Positions 45,223-56,159 of a stretch of DNA of 64,000 nt are shown here, one piece after another. Under the pieces are notes generated by a model, which had not been told where the DNA came from, made no database searches, and saw only the letters and a list, made by a program, of their open reading frames with translations. How positions within the stretch are numbered: position 1 is the first letter of the stretch; each line of letters begins with the position of its first letter. This DNA comes from Lithodes maja. Taxonomy: Eukaryota > Arthropoda > Malacostraca > Decapoda > Lithodidae. Made by a program: the position numbers and the translations under genes. The stretch is taken from the NCBI GenBank assembly GCA_037953745.1, contig JBAKBP010003204.1:62001-126000 (forward strand), in the 5' to 3' direction.

Positions 45223-45699
45223 TTAACACCTTACTGGCGGCCTAGGCGGTCTATTTGACCATACCGCACAGCGTTTTTTTTTTTACCCTAAATAGGGTTG
45301 TTTCCGTGCTCATTTTCATGCCTAAATAAGACCCAGAGCGTAAAACAAGTATCTATTCCTGAAAGGGCGTAAACAGAGCTTTCCCATGACATCCGAACCA
45401 TCCTTGTAAGACCACTGGTTCTCTTGCAACGATCGTGCAAAAACCCTAAAAAAAAGGTAATTTCCTTACATAATTCCCTGTGTAGCGAGTGTGAGAGGGG
45501 GGAAGAAGGTGGGATACAGTTCAGTTGGTCCACGGTGGTCGTGCGGAGCGGTCATATGGTTACTACGCTCGTCCCACCTCACAGCTCTCTCTCTCAGCAA
45601 CATTACGTGCTGAAAATGGCGGTCGACAGATGTCGTCCACCGCCACATAGTCCAAATTTATTTCACTTGACATGTCGCGCGCCGCCAGTTAAGGGTTAA
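45223..45699 (-). mobile_element. C-family TTAA MITE, copy C3, nested in B2
   Basis: 477 bp. TTAA at 45223-45226 and 45696-45699. Ends CACCTTACTGGCGGC and (inverted) CCCTTAACTGGCGGC, the best-preserved TIR pair of the family. Inverted relative to C1 and C2, with many substitutions. Confidence 0.8.
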
Positions 45700-46847
45700 T
45701 GAATAAATGTCACAGAGGGTATCATCCCACCTTTACTTATATGGGTTTGTTTACTGTCTTCAAATTCTCCCGGTCTCAGTTTACGTCACGAGCCTGCATA
45801 GCCAATCAACACACACCTTCTCTCCCAGCTGTTTTCTGTCAGCAAGCTTCAACTATGCACCAGTAAAACAATTATTGCATATTTGTATTATTAGAAGGTT
45901 TATTAATAGCACCGTAACGTTCAGTAATGCAACATATCTTGACCATTACTACATTGTAAATTATTAATTGCAGCACTGATTTGCTTCCGTAATTCACCTT
46001 TAAGAGGTAAGGCCTAAAAAAAAAAATTAAAAGGCCCCATTAGCACTTAAAACAAGTGAAATGGTTATTAAGTGAGATAATTCCCCTCCATATCTCCATA
46101 TCACTACTCCACATCTGTCAAAATCCCCTCCTTCCACCCCCCCCCCTTCAATTATCACCTATTTTCCCTGTTATTCCCTTATTCATTCGTATATTTTTGT
46201 ATAAACATCTCCAAACCGATCCTAGGCTGTGGTCTTGTGTGTGTCTATGCGTGGGAAAGAGAGAGAGAGTGAGAGAGAGACAGGTCTCAGTCACTCTCCA
46301 GGCTTCGAGAGGGGAGGGTGTGGGCCTCCCTTGTCTCTCACCTCATGAATGAACGCTCGGCAATAATTCGCAATTTTCACCATCCAAACAATATTCCCAC
46401 TTGTTTTATTGTTGTTACATGTTACTATCTTCATATTAAACGTAAAATAAGTGGATATGAATAAGTAATAACGATATTTATCGTAAAATGACGATATTAG
46501 GCGGAATTGGAGCTAAATATTGCCGCCCAGAAGTGTGGTGTTCACTACACCCTGCGCGCGCGCGCCGTGTTAAGTTTATTTTGTGACAAAGCCAGCATTG
46601 GTGGAGGTATGCGCTCTATTGAGTACCCCTCTAGTTTGAACAAAAAAGGCTAAATGAGTGTTTTAAGATACCGGGCGACATTTGGATATTTATGTTACAT
46701 AAATAACTATGTTGCATATACTAGGGTTCCTGCACAGTTATCCAGGGAATTTGTTTGTTTTGGTTCTGGTGCTGCTTCTGTTCATGCTCCCCTTCATAGC
46801 TTATTAGCTGCTGAGATGTGAACACATACAGTAGTTACAAAGAAGTC

Positions 46848-47312
46848 AAGCAACGACAGGTCTAGCGACCCCTTGAGGTTGCTTGCTCCCTAAATCACTG
46901 CTGCTCAGAGTGTTCAACAGTAGTTTTGAGTAGGTAAGGGACAATTGGAAAGGGAAGTACTGCCCTGGGTCTAATGTCCAAGGCAGGATTAGGATATGTT
47001 AGTAATAATAATAATAATAATAATAATAATAGTTCTTAAAGCTAGCGCATGCTAAGCTAGCTAAGGATAGCTCAATAAGGCCGATTAGGCGTATTTCCAT
47101 TGGGGTCCTGTACTACTACCCCATCCCTTTGCTCATGAGGGATGGTAACGACTCAGTGCTTGTGAAAAATCTTTAATGCGCCGAGCGTGGGCGCGAACCC
47201 GGGCCTTCTGGGTGGAAGTCCGAGACGCTAGTCACTACACCAAGCGAGCCGCTTGGTGAGATAAGAGATAACTTGGGTTAGTAACATAACACAGCTATAA
47301 GTGATCTAAAAT
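46848..47312 (-). pseudogene. LINE-1a 3' UTR fragment split by a SINE
   Basis: 46848-46996 and 47268-47312 match the 3' UTR seen at 10871-11060 (AAGTCAAGCAA, TTGGAAAGGGAAGTAC, TTAGGATATGTTAGTA, then AGTAACATAACACA). The SINE between them replaces nothing, giving a clean insertion. Confidence 0.7.
46997..47258 (-). mobile_element. tRNA-derived SINE with (TTA)n tail
   Basis: Minus strand: tRNA-like head from about 47258 (GGCTCGCTTGGTGTAGTGAC, B box GGGTTCGCGCCC; Glu/Gly-like), a body, the tail phrase AATGGAAATACGCCTAATCG with TTATTGAGCTATCCTTAGCT, then (TTA)n seen as (TAA)n at 47003-47030. The tail phrase recurs at 52793-52850 downstream of a LINE C-terminus. Confidence 0.7.
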
Positions 47313-49239
47313 ACCAGAAATAAAGATCACCACCATACCACAACAGACCAGCCAGAACCAGAAGAGAAGAATGGAAATAGGAGAGACCATTATAAAGGAG
47401 AGAAACAACACAGAAAATATCCCACCAAAGAAAACGGCTAAGAAGAACGGGAATACCAGCAAGGCGGAAATAAACATGAAACAGCAAAGAAGAGAAAAGA
47501 CCACACCACCCAGGGCGAACACAGAAGAAAAGAAGAAAGGAAAGGGGAAACAACAAAATGAGAAGAAGAACTCGCCTCAACAAGTCAACGTCTAACAGCA
47601 ACCTCAACCACGAGAAAACAAAAAGACGAAGGAAGGAGGAAACAACATGGCCGCCCAAAACCATACCTAGCCCTGCCCCACCTCAACACTCGAGAGGCCA
47701 GGATTGCAACAATAAACCACGCTCAGCCACCCACCCCAGGAAAAACAATAAGATTAACCATTAGTATTTCCGGAAAGCAAGAGAGGAGAGCAAGATATAA
47801 TCAAATGAGCAAGGGGCAGCATACCCAAATCTCCCCCCTCCAGATGTGCCGCTCTTCCGCATAGGTTCCCCACCATCATGACGGAAATTTCCAAGGGGCC
47901 TACCTCAACCCCCTAATCCCCTCCCCCCCCCCCCCCCCCCAGCACCTATGACCTTCTGACCTCTAAATACCAGCCCTGGGACTTAGCAGCACAGGTCATG
48001 ACCATCTCTACGAAAACAAGGTAGAGTCAGCAATTTGAGGGCTCACACTACTTGCATGCAAGACTTAAGCCTAAAAATGAACCTCTCACTCATTCGTGTA
48101 TTCATGCCATGGCTGTCTACCTTATTGTTTGAGAGTTCTTTACCCTACTAGGGAACTTTTGTGCTTCCACACCATGGTGGAGGGATAACATTAGGATCTC
48201 TCTTAGGCTGCGGTTTTTACAATAAAAGTAGCACCGAGGGCATGCCACAAACAGACTTTCAGGATCAATCCAGTACTCTCCAAAACTCTTGAAGAAGTCT
48301 TTGCCAAGGCAAGACGTCTCCAATAGTTCGGGCTTTGCGAGACATCGTCTAAATAACGACACTGCATATAAAGTCCATACTGCATATGGCCAGAACCATG
48401 GTCGAGGACATATGTTTGTAGAAAGGCTTAACAACCGACCCCTGGGTTCTTTGAACACTCTTATAAAGGTCAGAGGCAGATTGGGAAAGTTAGTACGATC
48501 ATGATCTTACTTCTTCCCCACGTTAGCCCGATACTAAGTTACTCTGTCATGACACGAGCGACTCTGTATTAAATACCCTACACCAAGAGTACCGAAACAG
48601 AACTTCACCAACGACTAGTATAACGGTCAGGATAGTCGAGCAGCCATAGCTTAAGACATGTCTAAGCTCATGCTTGAGTTCATCCGGTAGTACGCACCCT
48701 GTGTCATGACATAAGGAACTACTATTAAAAGCCCCAAACCAACTAGTCCATCTGTATCCCTACACCATTCACCACACGACACGACCACCTAAGCGGCTCG
48801 ACAGGACCGAGAGAAAGGACTCAGCTATCCACACTTCAACCACCAGTGCCAGTATCTCCAAATCTATTCAGTGTTACGATAGGAGTGTTGAGGGAGTTAT
48901 ATTACTTCAACCACCAGTGTTAATTAAGTGTGTCTCCGAAATCTACGCAAGTGTTAGAATAGGAGTGCTAAGTTCATTTTATATGTCTGTCGTGGATCCT
49001 CGCCTGTGCTAGGCATATTTATATTGTGATTATATCATGTATCACTGTAAAGTTTATTATCGTGTTTTGTACTAAGTGACCATTAATAAGAAAACTCATG
49101 TGTGTATTCAGTATTATATTTATACTTTACGACTTTTGTGCATGTGTAGTTTGGCTTTAGTTTATCCAGTCAAGTAAGAACCTACCATTGTCCAATTAAA
49201 CCCCAGTATAAAACCTGGCATAACATGATCCTTCGTGTA
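47313..49239. other. Unassigned region, no supported gene
   Basis: 47340-47760 is purine-rich and gives Lys/Arg/Gln-rich frames (e.g. 47371-47595 and 47558-47764) of doubtful meaning. A C tract lies at about 47923-47940. 48543-49226 begins TGTCATGACAC, has a related TGTCATGACATAAGG at 48704, and ends CATAACA, which could be a solo LTR (TG...CA), but no target duplication is visible. Confidence 0.3.
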
Positions 49240-49450
49240 TTTTTTGTTTCTTTGTGAGAGAGGAAGACAAAAGGAAGAACTGTCTGTAGCGAGTGCCTCC
49301 CCTAGACACACGGAGTTTGAAGCAATTTAAGCCATAGGAAGAAAGAAAGACTTATTCTGGGAGATAGTTCCAGAGCTCAGCTGTTGAATAGAAGAAAGAC
49401 TGAGAATAACGTTTCACTCTTGGGTTGGAGAGTTGCAAGACGGGTGTTAC
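49240..49450 (-). pseudogene. Jockey-like LINE C-terminal fragment
   Basis: The minus strand reads NPRVKRYSQSFFYSTAELWNYLPE, a stop, then SSYGLNCFKLRVSR, the usual C-terminal W-N-x-LP and FK..V block of Jockey-type elements. The same stretch, with TGCTTCAA and CTTTTGTCTTC, occurs at 57146-57265. Confidence 0.55.
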
Positions 49451-49552
49451 GTGCTCTACGAAGAGGGGGTGGGGAAAAGGGTAACATTTTAGTTAATCAT
49501 TTAACGCAGTGATCCTCTATGTATTAATATGTTCTCTCCACCAACCAACTTT

Positions 49553-49665
49553 ACTCCTAAACTCGATTAATGAAATTAACAAACACATGTGGCAGTCCGG
49601 GGATTCGAACCTAGGATGCTCACACCGAAAATCTACACACTTATGCATTGCGCCACGAAGACAGT
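49553..49665 (-). mobile_element. tRNA-derived SINE, copy 3
   Basis: Same family as 1424-1600: minus-strand TGTCTTCGTGGCGCAATGC and B box GGTTCGAATCC, then CATGTGTTTGTTAATTTC. Flanking 49490-49530 and 49680-49735 resemble the LINE-1a 3' region (AGTGATCCTC, AATGCAGTCAGT), so it probably also sits in a LINE remnant. Confidence 0.55.
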
Positions 49666-49919
49666 TTATTTGAGGAAATAGAAAACAAAAGTTATATGTT
49701 TACTAATGCAGTCAGTCACAGATTTAATGCAAGAAATGGAGGATTGCTAAAATAAGCCGAATTATTATTGTAATTGTGCATACATTTGTGATAAATTTAT
49801 ATATTTATTATGAAGCTAATTATACGTATAAATATTCCGGTTTGTATTTACATAATGAAATAATAAAAGACCAACGAAAATTTATGATTATCGCAAGCTC
49901 TTGTGTGGGTGACTTATTT

Positions 49920-50210
49920 TGAATTGTTTTTGTGTTCCTCCTATTATATTTGTTATTTTCTCCCCTCTTTGTTTCCTCTTTCTCATATTTCTTTTCTTTC
50001 CTTCCTTTCCATAGCTCCTCCTCTATCTATTGTGTCTTTCCTCCCTCCTCCTCCTCCCTCTTTTTCAGCTTCTTATATGTTTTTTCGTCCTCCTCCTCCT
50101 TTATCTCTTTGTCCTTATTCCTCACTCCCCCCCCCCCTTTTCATCCTCCTTCTCCTCATCCTCCAATTCCTCTTCCTTACCCCTCCCCCTCAACTCTGCT
50201 ACACTACAAC
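49920..50210. repeat. Polypyrimidine low-complexity tract
   Basis: A CTCCTCC/TTTCTC-rich plus strand. Overlapping open frames rich in Ser, Pro, Leu and Phe are composition artefacts. Confidence 0.75.
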
Positions 50211-50584
50211 ACAATCGGTAAAAAAAGTAATAAAAACACCAACTCCATAACGAGCTAATCACACATTTTTCGACCTCTTTCTCCTAATTCATCCCCCCCC
50301 CCCCCCCCACACAAAAAAAAATCCTTTCCTCTCTACCTACTGACAACCTAAAATCCAACTGTGTTTCAGACAACATAATAACATCTGCTTCGCATCAAGA
50401 ATGGAAGGAAGAGCAATAATGTTAACATCTTAAATTAGACTACGTATCAAATTATATTCCGGGTAACAATATGCATTCATGTTCATCTTTGGAAGAACCT
50501 CTAGGAATCAAATGGTTAAACGCTACTGAACAGTGTCTATCTTAACTCACTGATTTCCACAGGTCCTTCTTAATTTATTTGCTC

Positions 50585-50875
50585 GTGTATTTATCTAATT
50601 ATTATCTTTTTAGTTTTCTCCCTAGACCTCCATCAAGCTTAAAAAATCACCCTTATGACCCCCTTTCAAGATAAATTTGTACATTTTTCGATAGCAAATT
50701 GTTCCGGCTCTTAAATTACAGGCTCGCTATCACTCGCCAGGAAATAATCGACACCAACATTTCGTGAATGGTCTTAATCCTGACAAACAAATGGTGCGAA
50801 AGGAATTAACATTTCTAAACTAATGGAACGGACGTCTTAAAAACTCAAAACTAATGGAGCTGAACAAAAGGCAGA
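50585..50875 (-). mobile_element. Z-family MITE, minus strand
   Basis: TTTAGTTTTCTCCCTAGACC, AGATAAATTTGTACATTTTT, GGCTCGCTATCACTCGCCAG, AATCGACACC and AACTAATGGAGCTGAAC in reverse family order. The outer TTAA is not preserved. Confidence 0.65.
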
Positions 50876-50944
50876 AACACTATTTAATCGTTAAATAAGT
50901 ATTACAGGAAAATAGAGAAATACGTTATCACACTGAAAAGGTTA

Positions 50945-51150
50945 AACGTGGAGAGAGAGAGTGGTGTCTATCGCATACTGAACGTAGAGAGAGTGGTGTC
51001 TATCGCATACTGAACGTAGAGAGAGTGGTGTCTATCGCATACTGAACGTGGAGAGAGTGGTGTCTATCGCATACTGAACGTGGAGAGAGTGGTGTCTATC
51101 GCATACTGAACGTGGAGAGAGTGAGTGGTGTCTATCGCATACTGAACGAA
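50945..51150. repeat. 32-bp minisatellite, six copies
   Basis: GAGAGTGGTGTCTATCGCAT plus ACTGAACGT(G/A)GA repeated head to tail, with one copy expanded by GAGT. Confidence 0.9.
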
Positions 51151-51537
51151 AACTAAAGAAATTAGTGTTTATTTATCTTTCAAAATAACAGTTTTGTTTG
51201 GCTATTTATTTCATTCATCAATAAGAAAGAACATATTAGATGTTAGGATTAAAATACATATCTATATCATAAATTTATGATTTATTTATGGTGGGTGGAT
51301 GGGACTCGTTAGCCTTGGTCGGCAACCCATCTAGGGGAGACAACCTTATGAAAATCTGGGTGGATATGGGCCTCATTAACCTGTCTAGGGGAGTAAATCT
51401 TATACAAATATGTAGACAGATAGATAAATGTACATAGCATGAACAACAAACATACAAACAAATCAAGGATTGGTCATTATAAGGACAAAACCGTAAATAT
51501 AGATAAATATATTTAGTATATACAAAAATATATACCG

Positions 51538-51960
51538 ATATATATATATATATCGCCTGACGCCGTGATCCCCCAAGGGTGGCCACGAATGAACCGCCCC
51601 CATGCACCTCTGTCCCCAGTCAGTTGACACCCTTCCTCCCAACCAGTACCGCCTTCATCCATATACTTCCTCACTCCATCCTTCTACCTCTCTTTCGGTC
51701 TATATATATATATTTTTTTTTTTATATATATACCGGTATATATAATTATATACCTGTATATATATAATGTACATATATATATATAGATAGATAGATAGAT
51801 AGATAGATAGACAGATAGACTTACATATACTGTAGATAGATTGATTTACAGATAGATATATATATATATATATAGATAAACAGACAGATAGATAGATATA
51901 TATAGATAAACAGACAGATAGATAGATAGATAGACAGACAGACAAACAAACAGATAGAGT
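51538..51960. repeat. (TA)n and (GATA)n microsatellite cluster
   Basis: TA runs, a T run and long GATA/GACA tracts. The first TA run ends at CGCCTGACGCCGTGATCCCC, the same junction as at 29233-29262. Confidence 0.9.
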
Positions 51961-52136
51961 AATTATCCTGCCATGACGCAGGGTAACTCATAACTTTTGA
52001 GCTATGTATAATAAACCCCCTATGACAACTTTCCCCCCAGTCCCTCTGTAATTAGGCTGTATGCATCCGTAGAGGGGTAGTTAGAGGGAGTTATTATCGC
52101 CATATTATGTACGATTATCACCCACGTTGACGCACG

Positions 52137-52140
<4 letters not shown>

Positions 52141-52211
<71 letters not shown>

Positions 52212-52307
52212 CATGGTATGTATGTAGCCACTGTATCATTAATTATCTGTGTTCCTAACTATGCCGCATTCTCAATTTTGTTGCAGCGCCTGCGCCTATC
52301 ATCCTCA

Positions 52308-52349
<42 letters not shown>

Positions 52350-52462
52350 GGTATGCATGTAGCCAATGTATCTTTAATTATCTGTGTTCCTAACTATGCC
52401 GCTTTCTCAAATATGTTGCAGCACCTACCATCCTCAATTCTCTCTCTCTCTCTCTCTCTCTC
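52141..52462. repeat. (CT)n tracts within a ~130-bp tandem duplication
   Basis: Three (CT)n runs (52141-52206, 52313-52345, 52440-52462) separate two copies of a unique segment: GCATGGTATG(T/C)ATGTAGCCA through TCCTAACTATGCCGC to TTGCAGC.CCT...CATCCTCAA. So unit plus tract was duplicated together. Confidence 0.85.
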
Positions 52463-52649
52463 CTTGCGTGCACCCCAACAATTGAATACAGGAGAAAGTA
52501 TCATTAATTGTCTCTCCGCGCCATTACATCTCACGTGACGAGGATCCATAGAAAACTTTCACCGATACCGACTACTTCCGTGAGAGAAAACGACTCCATT
52601 TTGTATTTTAAAGGGTAAACTATGATATTTGTCTAGTACCTGTTTCCTT

Positions 52650-52658
52650 GCTTCGATC

Positions 52659-52691
<33 letters not shown>

Positions 52692-53345
52692 CATCATCAT
52701 CATTATTATTATTATTATTCAATTAGCATTTTACAAATGTTGGTACAACATATTATGTTACAAATATGACATGTACCAGCTTTGCATAATTCCAGCTAAG
52801 GATAGCCCAATAAGGCCGTTAGGCGTATTTCCATTATTGGGGTCCTTGAGGGATTAAGTTAGCTGGGGAAAAAAGGGAGAATAAAAAATGTAAATGAATA
52901 TGATTAGTAAATAATTAAAAAAATGTATTTCTAGGGTGCTAAACTAAGATACCTTACATTCTATAGTTGGAGTGGATAACATATTTAAGTAATCATTTTT
53001 AGTTTGTTTTTGCCTATCTCTTATGTCGTATTTAGTAGTAGACATAAGCTTGGTGCTCCCATATCGCAGCTGTTCGGTTCAGGTGCTCCTTCAAGCTACG
53101 TCTGAAGGAATACAATGTTCTCTTTTCACGGACTGTCTGTGGTAGGTTGTTCCAGTCTTTGATGGCAGTGAAGAAAAATGTTAGCTTACCCTGTCCTTGG
53201 ATTCTCGGAACTGTAAAATTATACATCCTATTCCGTGCATTGTGTCCATTCCTTTAATTTGCTTTAACAAAATTACTCTTTAATTAAATACTCAGGAGCC
53301 CTATCATAAAATATCTTGAAGGCATTAATGAGTGATTTGTTAGGC
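52650..53345 (-). pseudogene. LINE C-terminal fragment with 3' UTR and (TAA)n tail
   Basis: Minus strand: INAFKIFYDRAPEYL (about 53320), then VPRIQGQGKLTFFFTAIKDW, NNLPQTVREKRTLYSFRRSL and stop near 53032. The non-coding continuation contains AATGGAAATACGCCTAACGG with TTATTGGGCTATCCTTAGCT (52850-52793) and ends in a TAA/ATA trinucleotide run (52656-52728). The W-N-x-LP and SFRRSLKEHL motifs are the usual end of LINE RT proteins. Confidence 0.6.
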
Positions 53346-53437
53346 CCTGTCCTGTTTATTCGGACGTCTCTCTAGCTGACCACCTCACTACCAAGAACTG
53401 GAAACAAAGCTACAATCATTACCGTGGATAGCGAATA

Positions 53438-53706
53438 TTAAGGGGAAGGTAGTCACTTTGGACTCCCTTCTCCCTCATGTTTAGCATATTAGTTTTGAGA
53501 TTTTAAGACGTTTGTTCCATTAGTTTGGCGATTTTGAGACGTTTCGCTCCAATTCTTTGTTAATAATAATACCTTTCGTGCCATTTAGGTGTCGATTTTT
53601 TCCTAGCGAGTGATAGCGAGCCTGTAATTTTAGAAGGAATCTGCCTTCGGCCGGGACATTTTTCTACCGAAAAATCTACAAATTTATCTTGATAGGGGGT
53701 CTAGGT

Positions 53707-53739
<33 letters not shown>

Positions 53740-53780
53740 GGGGGGGGGGGAGGTCTAGCGAGGAAACTAAAAAATTTATA
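53438..53780 (+). mobile_element. Z-family TTAA MITE
   Basis: TTAA at 53438-53441, then GGGGAAGGTAGTCACTTTGG, all landmarks, and a poly(T)-poly(G) tract at 53709-53750 replacing the segment before GAGGTCTAGCGAGGAAACTA. The right TTAA is not preserved. Confidence 0.7.
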
Positions 53781-53807
53781 AATAAATAAATACATAGACC
53801 AACAAAT

Positions 53808-54572
53808 AAACACTACCCCCTTAACGGTCTTGTTGCACTCTAGGTATATATATAATAAACACTACCCCCTTAACGGTCTTGTTGCACTCTAGGTATATAT
53901 AATAAACACTACCCCTTTAACGGTCTTGTTGCACTCTAGGTATATATAATAAACACTACCCCCTTAACGGTCTTGTTGCACTCTAGGTATATATAATAAA
54001 CACTACCCCTTTAACGGTCTTGTTGCACTCTAGGTATATATAATAAACACTACCCCCTTAACGGTCTTGTTGCACTCTAGGTATATATAATAAACACTAC
54101 CCCCTTAACGGTCTTGTTGCACTCTAGGTATATATAATAAACACTACCCCTTTAACGGTCTTGTTGCACTCTAGGTATATATAATAAACACTACCCCCTT
54201 AACGGTCTTGTTGCACTCTAGGTATATATAATAAACACTACCCCCTTAACGGTCTTGTTGCACTCTAGGTATATATAATAAACACTACCCCCTTAACGGT
54301 CTTGTTGCACTCTAGGTATATATAATAAACACTACCCCTTTAACGGTCTTGTTGCACTTTGCACTCTAGGTATATATAATAAATACTACCCCCCTTAAAC
54401 GGTCTTGTTGCACTCTTTGGTATATATAATAAACACTACCCCTTTAAACGGTCTTGTTGCACTCTTGGTATATATAATAAACACTACCCCCTTAACGGTC
54501 TTGTTTGCACTCTAGGTATATATAATAAAACACTACCCCCTTAACGGTCTTGTTTGCACTCTAGGTATATAG
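53808..54572. repeat. 47-bp minisatellite, about 16 copies
   Basis: Unit AAACACTACCCC(C/T)TTAACGG plus TCTTGTTGCACTCTAGGTAT plus ATATAAT, spaced exactly 47 bp through most of the array. Two versions alternate irregularly (CCCCCTTAA and CCCCTTTAA). The last four or five units carry extra bases. Confidence 0.95.
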
Positions 54573-54889
54573 AATAGCGATTGTTGCTTGCAATACTACA
54601 TATTCATAACAATAAAAGTGGTGTAAGGCACAAAACTTATATATTTCAGATTATTTAGTACCGGTAACATCCTTTGCATTATATTCTGGCAACTATTAGA
54701 CGGTTTTATTCAGCTTAGGGAGGGATGTATACCCGTTCAAAGATAAAAGACTATCTCAATTAATCCTTTTAGCTACCACATATTCCTTCCAAAGGCTAAA
54801 CCCTATTTTGTTCTGTCTTATTAACCCTTCCCATAATAATGATCTCCGACCCGACTGTCTCCAAGTCCGGGGGCCCAGATACATCGAAA

Positions 54890-55164
54890 ATACCTTAGGG
54901 TAGTTGCTTTTTATGGAACCCCTTCTCCCTCATGTTTTTGCCTCATTAGTTTTGAGATTTTAAGAAGTTCGCCCCCATTGGTTTGTTGATTTTAAGACCT
55001 TTCGCCCCATTTCTTTATCAACATTAAGAGCTTTCGTGCCATTTAGATATCGATTGTTTTTCCTGACAAGCAATTCCGAGCCTGTAATTTAGGAGGAATC
55101 GGCCTTCGGCCGGGACATCTATTTACCGAAAAAATGTACAAATTATTCTCGAAGGGGGTTCTTG

Positions 55165-55208
<44 letters not shown>

Positions 55209-55230
55209 GAGGCCGAGGGATGAAAACTGC
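54890..55230 (+). mobile_element. Z-family MITE
   Basis: CCCCTTCTCCCTCATG, TTTTAAGAAGTTCGCCCCC, AATTTAGGAGGAATCGGCC, TTCGGCCGGGACATC and ACCGAAAAAATGTAC in order, then a long poly(T) (55168-55205). Confidence 0.65.
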
Positions 55231-55970
55231 CTGCCGCAGCCACCAACGGATTCAACTCTGTTCCCTAAATGCCATGAGTTGAGATAGCTACAATCCCTGC
55301 TCTTTGAAGGCACCTTGAAGAAGGCTACTTTGATCAACTAAGTCAGGAGTAGAAAGAGGAGCATCCCCACACCCTCAGAGCCTGGAAGGAAGACTCACTG
55401 ACAAAGTAGCCAGTTCCTGAAGTAGCAGCCCCCCTCCCCCCTGGATACTGAAGCAGCAGCCATCCTCCTTTGTTTCTGAAGTAGAAGCCGTTCCCCCTCG
55501 TTCCCGTAGTAGCAGCCCTCGCCCCTGTAGCTGAAGAAATCAAGAGACTCCCTCCCTGCATCTCAGACTAGATCCCCCTTTCCCCTTAAACTGAAGAAGT
55601 CTACCACGAAACCAGTGATTGTGTTGTATATTGTATTCTAGCAAATTGTGCTTGTGAATTGTTTGGGAGTCGTGTTGTGACTACCCGTTTATTGTGCTTG
55701 TGAATTGTGTTTGTGCATTGTGTTTAGGAATTGTGTCATGATTACATGTTTATTGTGTCTATGAATTGTTTAGTGATTACCCGTTTATTGTGTTCATTCA
55801 ATGTGTGTATACATTCCTTGTGTTCTTTCCTCCCAGTTACTCACACTCGCTAAGTGCCCCTAATAATAAAAGCACTTCAATAACAAACATCAATGGAATA
55901 ATGGAGAAGAAACTCATTCGTATATGCAACTCTATTTACTTAATAATATTATTTCGTATAAATGAGTCAG
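55231..55970. other. No recognisable gene
   Basis: Contains loose GAAGTAGCAGCC repeats (55410-55540) and TTGTGTTTGTGAATTG-like repeats (55620-55780). No conserved frame. Confidence 0.45.

Positions 55971-55974
<4 letters not shown>

Positions 55975-56015
<41 letters not shown>
55975..56015. repeat. (GT)n microsatellite
   Basis: An uninterrupted GT run of about 40 bp, followed at 56099-56115 by (GA)n. Confidence 0.95.
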
Positions 56016-56016
<1 letters not shown>

Positions 56017-56159
56017 TCAGAGGTGTGTGTGGGTAAGGTGAGAAAGTTTGGGTGGTAAAGGTGGAAAGTTGTGAACCAGAGTGTCAAACCATTATAAAGA
56101 GAGAGAGAGAGAGATACATATAGTTACATGGATACACAGACCATTTGGTCCCAATGAGG

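Larger units (their letters stand above)
43099..46003. mobile_element. Long B-family TTAA element, copy B2, nested in A5
   Basis: 2905 bp with TTAA at 43099-43102 and 46000-46003. Inverted ends AGGTGAATTACGGA(G/A)GC. It is far longer than B1 (383 bp). It holds a hAT-like MITE (43846-44232) and a C-family MITE (45223-45699). The remaining roughly 2 kb shows no transposase that I can recognise; a 70-codon frame at 43255-43467 is unassigned. Confidence 0.7.
43038..46573 (-). mobile_element. A-family TTAA MITE, copy A5 (filled)
   Basis: TTAA at 43038-43041 and 46570-46573. Minus orientation. It starts CCCGGGAACGGCGTGAACAC with CTCTTAAGAGGTTTTGGTGG, breaks off at the second CTCTTAA (43102), and resumes at 46000 as TTAAGAGGTAAGGCCTAAAA, then the TCAATTATCACCTATTTTCC block of the family. 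The missing middle is the B2 insertion. Confidence 0.7.
42855..46640 (+). repeat. Dispersed repeat F, copy F3, split by nested elements
   Basis: The left part 42855-43037 (TTACCTCCACCAACGAAGTT to GATTATGTGTCCCACTGG) and right part 46574-46640 (GGTGGAGGTATGCGCTCTAT, CCCCTCTAGTTTG) together match F1 and F2. Everything between is copy A5 with its own insertions. Confidence 0.65.

Noticed and set aside
48117..48458. A 113-codon minus-strand frame with several Cys and Trp
   Set aside because: No recognisable domain, no promoter or splice context and competing frames on the other strand.
48543..49226. Solo LTR (TGTCATGACAC...CATAACA)
   Set aside because: No matching target duplication, no second copy, and uncertain start between two similar TGTCATGACA sites; kept only as a remark.
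49903..50258. Ser/Pro/Leu-rich membrane-like frames
   Set aside because: Polypyrimidine low-complexity DNA, open in all three frames.
53808..54572. Regularly spaced 47-bp direct repeats resembling a CRISPR array
   Set aside because: There are no spacers; the repeats are directly head to tail, there are no cas genes, and the DNA is eukaryotic.
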